DNA of 64,000 bases from positions 1-64,000 of the forward strand of contig NZ_SBKP01000011.1 of NCBI RefSeq assembly GCF_004122115.1. Direction: 5' to 3'. The stretch's first letter is position 1. Each line of letters opens with the position of its first letter. Source of the stretch: Sphingobium fluviale (GTDB lineage: Bacteria > Pseudomonadota > Alphaproteobacteria > Sphingomonadales > Sphingomonadaceae). The notes under the pieces were generated by a model. That model was not told where the DNA came from and searched no databases. It saw nothing but the letters and a program-made list of their open reading frames with translations. The position numbers and the translations under genes are program-made. Shown one piece after another: positions 1 through 9,492 of the stretch.

Positions 1-217
1 ACCGGCGACTGCGGTCGGTCCCACCACGGAAATCAGCGGATCAGCCTCCGAAACCGGGGCTCACCATCCTCTCATGCGCCTTCACGTCGATATCATGCCA
101 AAATCAGGCGGTTCTTCGAGGTGTCCAGCTTTTTGACCTTTGATAAAGGCCAGGCTCAATCCCATCCCTGAGAATAGACCCGCCCACACAGGCTGCTCTG
201 TCTGTTTCTGTGAAAAA
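1..217. other. No gene recognised at window edge
   Basis: This stretch precedes the tRNA-Arg gene. One forward frame is open from base 1 to about 168, but the peptide resembles nothing I know. A reverse-strand frame reading ISVVGPTAVAG near bases 1-33 could be the start of a gene leaving the window, but it has no convincing start codon. I annotate nothing here. Confidence 0.4.
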
Positions 218-294
218 TGGTGCACCCGGAGCGATTCGAACGCCCGGCCCTCAGATTCGTAGTCTGATGCTCTATCCAGCTGAGCTACGGGTGC
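218..294 (-). tRNA. tRNA-Arg (anticodon ACG)
   Basis: The reverse strand folds as a complete cloverleaf. The 7-bp acceptor stem begins GCACCCG and pairs with CGGGTGC. The anticodon stem TCAGA/TCTGA encloses the loop CTACGAA, giving anticodon ACG. The T arm has TTCGAAT. The CCA end is encoded at 220-218. ACG is normally deaminated to ICG and reads CGU, CGC and CGA codons. Confidence 0.95.
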
Positions 295-345
295 ACACTG
301 CCTATACGGCGGGGGCTGCTGCCCCTTGGAGGTGCCGCAGATAGA

Positions 346-371
346 GGGGGATGCCGGTTATGGCAACCCCC
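346..371 (-). terminator. Hairpin downstream of ppdK
   Basis: GGGGG-A-TGCC (346-355) pairs with GGCA-A-CCCCC (362-371) around a 6-base loop, with one A-A mismatch. It lies about 50 bases past the ppdK stop codon. The reverse strand continues CTCTATCT, so a classical T-run is weak. A terminator is plausible but not certain. Confidence 0.4.
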
Positions 372-420
372 TTTATCCGAAATTATTTGCGGGATTTGCG
401 CGCCGCCCGCGCCGCAAGAG

Positions 421-3084
<2,664 letters not shown>

Positions 3085-3147
3085 GTGCCCTTTTCCTTGG
3101 TTTTTTCGTCGCTGCCCAGGCGCTGCACCGCTAGTGGCGCTGCCCTA

Positions 3148-5463
3148 TTAGCCGCCAATTCTTGAAAAATCAGCTACTTTGTGCACTGCAACGCGAACGC
3201 GCTGCAACAGGGCAAGGCGCGCGGCGCGTTTGGCGGGATCGGGATCGTTGACGATGACGCTCTCGAAGAAGGAATCGATGGGCACGCGCAGGGTTGCAAG
3301 CGCGGACATCGCCCCCTCGAAATCCTCCGCCTCGATGGCGGCGGCGGCGCGCGGCTCTGCAGCATCGAGCGCGACGGAGAGGGTGGATTCGGCGGGTTCT
3401 GACAAGTAAGCCGCTTCCGCACCGTCATGCCGGACCTGATCCGGCATCCCGCTACCTTCATCGGTGAATGAGCGGGACCCCGGCTCAAGGCCGGGGTGAC
3501 GGCTGGTGGGGGCGTCATAGCCCTCTTTCTTGAGGATATTGGCCGCGCGCTTGTATCCCGCGAGCAGGTTCGCGCCGTCCGGCGTCTCGACAAAGGCCTG
3601 AAGCGCACGGACGCGGGCGAGCAGGCGGACGAGATCGTCCTCGCCCCCAAGCGCGAACACGGCGTCGATCAGATCATGGCGGACACCCGCTTCCTTTTGC
3701 TGGACCTTGAGGCGGTCTGCGAAGAAGTCCAGGAGTTTGTATGGCTTATGATTCCGTCCCCTCAGTATCTCCTCTGCACGACGTACAGCATTAGTCTTTT
3801 CGACTGCCAATCGCGCAATCAATTTACCATTTTTATATACATTGTAATGGCTTGCATCATCATCAAAAACCACCTCATCACCATCATAAATTTCCAATGG
3901 CTTGAAGTCGTCATTGGAAAAATTTTTCGATTGTGCACTAACTCTAATGACATATGCGGGATCGAATATTTTTAATAATGGCAACCGAATATTATTTTTG
4001 ATCAGCAAAGACAAAACGCCAATTGCAGCCCTTCGCAGTGCAAATGGATCTTTTGATCCTGTTGGTATTTCATCAATACTAAAAAATTCTAATAATGTAT
4101 CCAGCTTATCCGCCAGACTGACCGCCACTGTCACCGGCGCGGTGGGGACATCATCCCCCTGCCCCACAGGCTTGTAATGATCGCGGATCGCATCGGCGAC
4201 TGCATCGGGCAGGCCTTCTGCCCGCGCATAGTATCCGCCCATCAGCCCCTGCAATTCAGGGAACTCGCCAACCATCTCCGTCACCAGATCGGCTTTAACA
4301 AGCCTGCCCGCTTTCTCTGCTTCAGTAATATTTTGCCATTCAATTACACCACCCTCCACCAGCCAGCGCGCCAGCTTGGCCACGCGCTCGACCTTGTCGG
4401 CCACGGTGCCGAGTTTCTCGTGGAAGGTAATGCGCGAGAGCTTCTTCGCGTGATCCGCGAGCTTGGTCTTCTTGTCCTGTTCCCAGAAGAAGCGCGCATC
4501 GGAGAGGCGCGCGGCGAGGACCTTGCCGTTGCCCGCAACAATCGCCGCGCCGCCGTCCTTCGCTTCGATATTCGCGGTGCAGATGAAGGCAGGGGCGAGC
4601 TTGCCGTCCGTGCTCCGCAGCACGAAATATTTCTGGTTGATCCTGAGGGTTAGCTGAATAACCTCAGGAGGCACCTCAAGAAACGCGGGGTCGAAATGCC
4701 CCAGCAGCGGCACTGGCCACTCGGTCAGCCCCGCATTTTCGGCGACCAGCCCGGCGTCCTCGATGAGTTCATAGCCAGCATCGGCGGCCAGCGCCTTCGC
4801 GCGGCTTTCGATGATCGCCTTGCGCTCCTCCTGATCGACGATCACATGGGCTGCGCGCAGCTTTTCGACATAGTCCGCCGCACTGCCGATGGTAATAATG
4901 CCGGGATGATGGAAGCGGTGGCCGACCGTGGCATAGCCGGAGGTGACGCCCTCGACCTCTATCCCCACCAGCTCCTCACCCAGCAGCGCGACGATGCCCT
5001 GAAGCGGGCGCACCCAGCGCAAGCTCTCAGTCGTCTCGCTCGCCGCGCCCCAGCGCATCGACTTGGGCCAGGGGAAGGCGCGAATGATCGCGGGGATGGC
5101 TTGCGCCAGAACGTCGGTGGTCGCTCGACCGGGCTTCTCGACAACCGCGAACCACACGCCATCGCGGTCTTCGAGCTGATCCTTGGTCAGCCCCGTCTTG
5201 CGCAGAAAGCCCTCCAGCGCCTGCTCCGGCGCGGAGGTGCGCGGGCCTTTGAACTCTTCGCTCACCGCCTGCGTCTGAAGCGGGAGGCCATGCGCGATGA
5301 GGGCCAAACGGCGCGGCGTGACGTAGGAAGTGATGCGTTCCGCCTTCAGACCCGCCTGTGCCAGCTGTTCGGTAAACAGCCGCGCGAGATCGTCCGACGC
5401 CTTCGCCTGCATCCGCGCCGGGATTTCCTCACAGCGCAGTTCGAGAAGAAAATCCGCGCTCAT
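3148..5463 (-). CDS. glyS: Glycyl-tRNA synthetase beta subunit, with in-frame insertions
   Basis: GlyS pairs with GlyQ in the alpha2beta2 enzyme that charges tRNA-Gly; the beta subunit supplies tRNA binding. The start is ATG at 5463 ([19 protein letters not shown]), overlapping the glyQ stop as ATGA; an upstream start at 5490 is less likely. Recognisable blocks include [40 protein letters not shown] and [15 protein letters not shown]. At 771 residues it is longer than the E. coli protein (689). Two segments explain much of the excess. One is an 81-bp palindromic repeat read through as [12 protein letters not shown]...[10 protein letters not shown] near residues 654-681. The other is an unusual acidic segment (about residues 460-560) encoded by AT-rich DNA. 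No stop codon or frameshift is seen, so the gene appears intact. Confidence 0.96.
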   Translation of the reverse strand: MSADFLLELRCEEIPARMQAKASDDLARLFTEQLAQAGLKAERITSYVTPRRLALIAHGLPLQTQAVSEEFKGPRTSAPEQALEGFLRKTGLTKDQLEDRDGVWFAVVEKPGRATTDVLAQAIPAIIRAFPWPKSMRWGAASETTESLRWVRPLQGIVALLGEELVGIEVEGVTSGYATVGHRFHHPGIITIGSAADYVEKLRAAHVIVDQEERKAIIESRAKALAADAGYELIEDAGLVAENAGLTEWPVPLLGHFDPAFLEVPPEVIQLTLRINQKYFVLRSTDGKLAPAFICTANIEAKDGGAAIVAGNGKVLAARLSDARFFWEQDKKTKLADHAKKLSRITFHEKLGTVADKVERVAKLARWLVEGGVIEWQNITEAEKAGRLVKADLVTEMVGEFPELQGLMGGYYARAEGLPDAVADAIRDHYKPVGQGDDVPTAPVTVAVSLADKLDTLLEFFSIDEIPTGSKDPFALRRAAIGVLSLLIKNNIRLPLLKIFDPAYVIRVSAQSKNFSNDDFKPLEIYDGDEVVFDDDASHYNVYKNGKLIARLAVEKTNAVRRAEEILRGRNHKPYKLLDFFADRLKVQQKEAGVRHDLIDAVFALGGEDDLVRLLARVRALQAFVETPDGANLLAGYKRAANILKKEGYDAPTSRHPGLEPGSRSFTDEGSGMPDQVRHDGAEAAYLSEPAESTLSVALDAAEPRAAAAIEAEDFEGAMSALATLRVPIDSFFESVIVNDPDPAKRAARLALLQRVRVAVHKVADFSRIGG
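3422..3502. repeat. 81-bp palindromic repeat inserted in frame in glyS
   Basis: The element is bounded by the inverted ends CCGTCA (3422-3427) and TGACGG (3497-3502). It contains three hairpins: ATGCCGGA/TCCGGCAT (3427-3447), CCCGCT/AGCGGG (3448-3476) and CCCCGGC/GCCGGGG (3478-3496). Its length of 81 bases is exactly 27 codons, so glyS stays open. It resembles the dispersed palindromes common between genes in sphingomonads, and the two hairpin half-motifs that flank the GIY-YIG gene near 12.1-12.6 kb. Confidence 0.85.
3735..4100. other. AT-rich patch inside glyS
   Basis: By hand count, 3781-4080 is 109/300 G+C (36%), far below the rest of the gene and window. The patch encodes both conserved GlyS sequence ([20 protein letters not shown]) and an unusual acidic stretch (around [18 protein letters not shown]). 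A smaller AT-rich spot lies near 4300-4350. The base composition suggests recombination with a low-GC donor, which is inference. Confidence 0.7.
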
Positions 5464-6353
5464 TCCGCCCACCCGTTCACCTGCATCCATGCGGCGCAGC
5501 TGCCCTTGGCGAGATCACGCACCCGGCCGATATAGTTCGCCCGCTCCTGCACGCTGATGACGCCGCGCGCCTGCAGCAGGTTGAAGAGATGGCTCGCCTC
5601 GATCGCCTGATCATAGGCAGCCAAGGGCACGCCCGCCGCGATGCTGCGCTGGCATTCCGCCTCCGCCGCCTCGAAGCCGCGCAGCAGGCTGTCCGTATCC
5701 GCCACCTCGAAATTCCATTTCGACATCTGCTGCTCGTTGGCGAGGAACACATCGCCATAGCTCACGGCGGGCCTGTCTCCCACCGCATTGTTGAAGCGCA
5801 GGTCATAGACGCTGTCGACGCCCTGAATATACATGGCCAAACGCTCCAGCCCGTAGGTCAGCTCACCCGCGACCGGCTTGCAGTCAAACCCGCCCATCTG
5901 CTGAAAATAGGTGAACTGCGTCACCTCCATGCCATCGCACCAGACCTCCCAGCCCAGCCCCCATGCGCCCAATGTCGGGCTTTCCCAGTCATCCTCGACA
6001 AAGCGGATATCGTGCAGCAGCGGGTCTATGCCGATGGCGGCGAGGCTGCCGAGATAGAGCGCCTGCAGATCCGGCGGGGATGGCTTCATGATCACCTGAT
6101 ACTGGTAATAATGCTGGAGCCGGTTGGGATTCTCGCCATAGCGGCCGTCGGTCGGGCGGCGGCTGGGCTGAACATAGGCGCAGTTCCACGGATCGGGGCC
6201 GAGGCTGCGCAGCGTGGTGGCAGGGTGAAAGGTGCCCGCGCCCACGCGCATGTCATAGGGCTGAAGGATCACGCAGCCCTGCCTGCTCCAATAATCATGC
6301 AGGGTAAGGATCAGCCCCTGAAAGCTGAGTGGTTCTGCCGCCTGTTCAGCCAT
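5460..6353 (-). CDS. glyQ: Glycyl-tRNA synthetase alpha subunit
   Basis: This 297-residue catalytic subunit of the tetrameric GlyRS activates glycine with ATP and charges tRNA-Gly. The class II signature region begins [18 protein letters not shown] and continues [42 protein letters not shown] and [12 protein letters not shown] are also diagnostic. The ATG at 6353 ([11 protein letters not shown]) matches the family start; a longer reading from 6626 would add a meaningless N terminus. The stop overlaps the glyS start by four bases (ATGA), so the two subunits are translationally coupled. The divergent TraB/GumN gene starts 110 bases away. Confidence 0.97.
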   Translation of the reverse strand: MAEQAAEPLSFQGLILTLHDYWSRQGCVILQPYDMRVGAGTFHPATTLRSLGPDPWNCAYVQPSRRPTDGRYGENPNRLQHYYQYQVIMKPSPPDLQALYLGSLAAIGIDPLLHDIRFVEDDWESPTLGAWGLGWEVWCDGMEVTQFTYFQQMGGFDCKPVAGELTYGLERLAMYIQGVDSVYDLRFNNAVGDRPAVSYGDVFLANEQQMSKWNFEVADTDSLLRGFEAAEAECQRSIAAGVPLAAYDQAIEASHLFNLLQARGVISVQERANYIGRVRDLAKGSCAAWMQVNGWAE

Positions 6354-6462
6354 GTTGCCCTTCGCGCGCGGGTGAAGAAAGTGGCGCTCGCCTTGGCCCA
6401 AGGGCGCGCGCGGGTCAAGAGAAGGCTTGCATGGCGCCGGGCATTGCGGCCATGAAGCGGGG

Positions 6463-7386
6463 ATGATCGCACGGATGCTCCGTTTCATGCCGCTGTTGAC
6501 GACGGTCGCGCTCGCCTGTTCCGCCCCGGTTTCGGGCGGGGCGAAGACGGGTGCGGTTCCGCCGAGCGATGGCCTGATCCACGCCACGCCCGCTTTGTGG
6601 GCGGTGAAGGATGCCGATACGACCATCTATCTTTTCGGCACCGTGCATCTGCTCAAGCCCGATGTGCGCTGGTTCGAGGGCGATGTGAAGGCCGCGTTCG
6701 ATAGCGCCGATACGCTGGTTATCGAGGTGTCTCAGGATGACCCCGCCAAGCTCGCCGCCACCTTCGCGCGCCTCGCCACCAATCCGAACGGTCCCACTGT
6801 CAGCCAGCTTCTCACCCCCAAGCAAAATGCGCGCTATGCCGCCGCGCTCAAGACATACAATATTCCGCCTGAGGCGATGGAGCGCGTTGACCCGTGGCTG
6901 GTGGCGATAAACCTCTCGGTCACGCCGCTGATGCAGCTTGGCTATCGGCAAGAGTTAGGCGCGGACAAGGTTTTGGAGGCCGCCGCCGCGCAATCGGGCA
7001 AGGCGGTAGTGGGCCTTGAAAGCGCGGAGGAACAGCTCGGTATCTTCGACGCCCTGCCGCGCGATGTGCAGATCGAGTATCTCAACGCCACGCTCGAAGG
7101 GCTGCCCGAAGCGGAGAAGGAATTCTCCACCCTGATCGGCAACTGGTCACGCGGGCGGGCGGATGCGCTCGCCAGGCAGATGAACGAGTCGCTGAAAGAC
7201 ACGCCGGAGCTGGCCAAGCCCCTGCTGCTTGATCGCAATGTGCGCTGGGCCGCGTGGATCGAGAAGCGGATGGATCAGCCGGGCACGGTGTTCATAGCGG
7301 TGGGCGCGGGGCATCTGGCCGGCAAGGGCAGCGTGATCGAACTGCTGGGGCAGAAGCGGTTAGTGGTGCGGCGCTCAACGAAGTAG
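6463..7386 (+). CDS. TraB/GumN family protein
   Basis: This 307-residue protein of the TraB/GumN fold (related to Tiki metalloproteases) begins with a signal-like stretch ([22 protein letters not shown]). The Cys in ALAC could be a lipoprotein attachment site, although Ala at -3 is not ideal. The core motif [13 protein letters not shown] follows near residue 45. The C terminus has [13 protein letters not shown] and [16 protein letters not shown], where the conserved GxxH of the family is seen. It is probably exported and peptidase-like, but its substrate is unknown. ATG 6463 is preferred over a TTG at 6427. Confidence 0.85.
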   Translation: MIARMLRFMPLLTTVALACSAPVSGGAKTGAVPPSDGLIHATPALWAVKDADTTIYLFGTVHLLKPDVRWFEGDVKAAFDSADTLVIEVSQDDPAKLAATFARLATNPNGPTVSQLLTPKQNARYAAALKTYNIPPEAMERVDPWLVAINLSVTPLMQLGYRQELGADKVLEAAAAQSGKAVVGLESAEEQLGIFDALPRDVQIEYLNATLEGLPEAEKEFSTLIGNWSRGRADALARQMNESLKDTPELAKPLLLDRNVRWAAWIEKRMDQPGTVFIAVGAGHLAGKGSVIELLGQKRLVVRRSTK

Positions 7387-7412
7387 AGGAATACTGCAAT
7401 TTAGGCTCGTTC

Positions 7413-7445
7413 GCGATTTTATTACTGTAATAATTTTGTATTTTT
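7413..7445 (+). terminator. Possible terminator after the GumN gene
   Basis: Just after the gumN-like gene, TTATTAC-T-GTAATAA forms a short AT-rich palindrome followed by TTTTG and a run of six T bases. The stem is weak because it is all A/T apart from one pair, so termination efficiency is uncertain. The surrounding 7387-7487 is strikingly AT-rich and probably also holds the promoter of the next small gene. Confidence 0.35.
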
Positions 7446-7487
7446 TACTTTATACACAGATTCTAATATTGTTCTACGGGAGTTTAT

Positions 7488-7826
7488 ATGCGGATCGCCA
7501 TCATATCGTTTAGCGTATTCATCGCCGTTCTCCCATCGACATCTACTGCTCAGGCATGGAGGAACTGTACTCCCGGATCTATCGGACCCGGAGGATGCGA
7601 CTCTATCGGCCCAGGCGGAGGGCAATCCATTGGTCCCGGCGGTGGACAGTCCATCGGCCCTGGGGGCGGGCAATCAATTGGACCCGGAGGGGGTCAATCC
7701 ATCGGTCCGGGAGGAGGGCGCTCGATTGGACCCGGAGGGGGTTTGTCTTCGGATCGCGACTGGAGCAAGGGCCTTGATCCCGACACTCTGAAACCTGCGC
7801 CAGACGGTCGTAACCCTCGCTGGTAA
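7488..7826 (+). CDS. Small secreted protein with SIGPGGGQ octapeptide repeats
   Basis: A 112-residue protein. Residues 1-22 look like a cleavable Sec signal peptide (AVLPSTSTAQA before the cut). The mature part has about seven tandem octapeptides of the type SIGPGGG[QRL], the first being a variant with CD. It ends with a short polar tail containing GLDPDTLKPAPDGRNPRW. Similar Gly/Pro-rich repeats followed by a LDP-TLKP tail occur in small exported proteins of other proteobacteria; no function is known to me. Two Cys flank the first repeat. The repeats are also near-identical at DNA level, so copy number may vary. The start is preceded by GGGAG at a good distance. Confidence 0.75.
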   Translation: MRIAIISFSVFIAVLPSTSTAQAWRNCTPGSIGPGGCDSIGPGGGQSIGPGGGQSIGPGGGQSIGPGGGQSIGPGGGRSIGPGGGLSSDRDWSKGLDPDTLKPAPDGRNPRW

Positions 7827-7994
7827 AGCATGCGGCCCGCTTGATCCTCGACCCCGTTGCACGAGTTAGATTGATCACAATATCTAACCCTCCCTTGCTT
7901 TCCCGCGCATTTCTGCTAAAGGCCCGCCTTCCCGTCATGGTCATCCCTGGAGGCGTGGCGGGTTGAACTGCAAACCAACACTTGGAGACATGCA

Positions 7995-8603
7995 ATGAGC
8001 GATGTGCTTACGCTGTCGGCCGAGGCACGCGATCGGGCTGGCAAGGGAGCCTCCCGCGCTCTCCGCCGAGAGGGCCGCGTACCCGCCGTCATATACGGAA
8101 TGAACGAAGAACCGACTCTGGTTCATGTCGAGGAAAAGCTGCTGAACAAGCTGCTTGGAACCGGCCACTTCTTCAACTCGGTCGTCATGGTCGAGGTGGG
8201 CGGCAAGGCTGTCCGCACGCTTCCCAAGGACGTGGAGTTTCACCCCGTCACGGATCGCCCGCTGCACGCGGATTTCCTGCGCGTTTCGGAGCATGCCAGC
8301 GTGCATGTCAACGTGCCTGTGCACTTCATCAACGAAGAGAAATCGCCCGGCCTGAAGCGCGGCGGCGTGCTCAACATCGTGCGCCACGAGGTAGAGCTGA
8401 TCTGCGATGCGGCGGAAATCCCTGATGACATCACGGTCGATCTCACCGGCTTCGATGTCGGCGAGTCGATCCACATCAGCGCAGCGACCCTGCCCGCAGG
8501 CGCCAAGCCCGCGATCACGGATCGTGATTTCACCCTCGCGACCATTGTTGCGCCCTCGGCGCTCAAGTCGAGCGAAGGCGACACCTCGACCGAGGGCGAA
8601 TAA
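7995..8603 (+). CDS. rplY: 50S ribosomal protein L25 (Ctc form)
   Basis: This 202-residue long form of L25 binds 5S rRNA in the large subunit. The N-terminal L25 beta-barrel starts [29 protein letters not shown]. The C-terminal TL5/Ctc domain includes [21 protein letters not shown] and [17 protein letters not shown]. The C-terminal tail is acidic. ATG 7995 has a GGAG ribosome site (TTGGAGACATGCA). It precedes pth, a common bacterial pairing, and here the two are separated by a 149-bp palindromic repeat. Confidence 0.97.
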   Translation: MSDVLTLSAEARDRAGKGASRALRREGRVPAVIYGMNEEPTLVHVEEKLLNKLLGTGHFFNSVVMVEVGGKAVRTLPKDVEFHPVTDRPLHADFLRVSEHASVHVNVPVHFINEEKSPGLKRGGVLNIVRHEVELICDAAEIPDDITVDLTGFDVGESIHISAATLPAGAKPAITDRDFTLATIVAPSALKSSEGDTSTEGE

Positions 8604-8631
8604 CCCTCCCTACTTGCGGGCAAAAGCCTGT

Positions 8632-8780
8632 TCAGGGTCTTTGGAGATTGAGTTCAGGCGGAGCCGGGAATGGTGGATTTCGAGAACCGGAGCGCAGTGT
8701 ACTTTGAAGTACATGAGCACCGGAAGCACAGAAAGCCACCGTTCGCAGGCCCGCATGGGCTCAATATGCAAAGACCCTGA
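8632..8780. repeat. 149-bp imperfect palindrome between rplY and pth
   Basis: Perfect 12-base terminal arms TCAGGGTCTTTG (8632-8643) and CAAAGACCCTGA (8769-8780) enclose further matching inner arms (GGAATGGTGGATTTC against AAAGCCACCGTTC). The centre is GTACTT-TG-AAGTAC. The whole unit can fold as one long hairpin, like a miniature inverted-repeat element, and has no coding capacity. Its last base is the A of the pth ATG. The core around GAACCGGAGCGCAG resembles dispersed intergenic repeats I associate with sphingomonads (from memory). Confidence 0.75.
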
Positions 8781-9349
8781 TGCAAATCTGGGTTGGCCTC
8801 GGCAATCCCGGCGCTCAATATGCGCTCCACCGGCACAATGCAGGCTTTATGGCACTTGATGTCATTGCCGGCCTCTATGATTTCTCCCCCTGGAAGAAGC
8901 AGTTTCACGGGCTGACCGCCGAAGGGCGGATCGGCGGGCAGAAAATACTGCTGTTGAAGCCCGAAACCTTCATGAACGAAAGCGGGCGCGCCATTCGCGC
9001 CGCGATGGATTTCTACAAGTGCGCGCCCGAAGACGTCACCGTCTTTCATGACGAGCTGGATCTTGCGCCCATGAAGGTGAAGGTTAAGCGCGGCGGCGGC
9101 GCGGCGGGGCATAATGGCCTGCGCTCAACAGACGCACATATCGGCCCGGATTTCCGCCGTGTGCGGCTTGGAATAGGTCATCCCGGCCACAAGGACCGGG
9201 TGCACGGCTATGTCCTCTCCAACTATCACAATAGCGAGACAGACGCGCTGTCCGACATGCTCGGCGCGATCGGCGCGGAGGCGGGCTGGCTCGCGGCGGG
9301 CGATGACGCCCGCTTCATGAACGACGTTGCGATGCGGCTGGCGGAATAA
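8780..9349 (+). CDS. pth: Peptidyl-tRNA hydrolase
   Basis: Pth cleaves peptidyl-tRNA released from stalled ribosomes, recycling tRNA. The 189-residue protein has the full family pattern: GLGNPGAQYALHRHNAGFM with catalytic His near residue 21, KPETFMNESGRAI with the conserved Asn, HDELDLAPMKVKVKRGGGAAGHNGL, and RVRLGIGHPGHKDRVHGYVLSNY. The ATG at 8780 fits the family start exactly. No ordinary Shine-Dalgarno precedes it, because the start codon sits at the foot of the 149-bp palindrome. Translation may therefore depend on folding of that element or on read-through from rplY. Confidence 0.96.
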   Translation: MQIWVGLGNPGAQYALHRHNAGFMALDVIAGLYDFSPWKKQFHGLTAEGRIGGQKILLLKPETFMNESGRAIRAAMDFYKCAPEDVTVFHDELDLAPMKVKVKRGGGAAGHNGLRSTDAHIGPDFRRVRLGIGHPGHKDRVHGYVLSNYHNSETDALSDMLGAIGAEAGWLAAGDDARFMNDVAMRLAE

Positions 9350-9407
9350 GCCATTGCCGTTGTATATTTCATCGATCCAGTAGCCGTTTGGGCTGCGCGC
9401 TCCTCGT

Positions 9408-9480
9408 GTTCCCGTGAAAACGGGAACCCAGAGTCAGGATAAGCTGCACGACAAGCCCTGGGCTCCTGCTTTCGCAGGAG
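9408..9480. terminator. Paired hairpins between convergent pth and topA
   Basis: Two GC-rich hairpins lie between the convergent genes: GTTCCCGT-GAAA-ACGGGAAC (9408-9427) and CTCCTGC-TTTC-GCAGGAG (9463-9480). CCCAGAG and CCCTGGG lie between them. The design matches widespread two-hairpin intergenic repeats of alphaproteobacteria. Position suggests a bidirectional stop for both genes, but there is no T-run. Confidence 0.55.
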
Positions 9481-9492
9481 AACAATGATGTT

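Noticed and set aside
1-168. Open forward frame at the window edge
   Set aside because: No start, no recognisable motif and no conserved composition.
7570-7740. CRISPR-like tandem repeats
   Set aside because: The 24-base repeats encode a single in-frame octapeptide series with no spacers.
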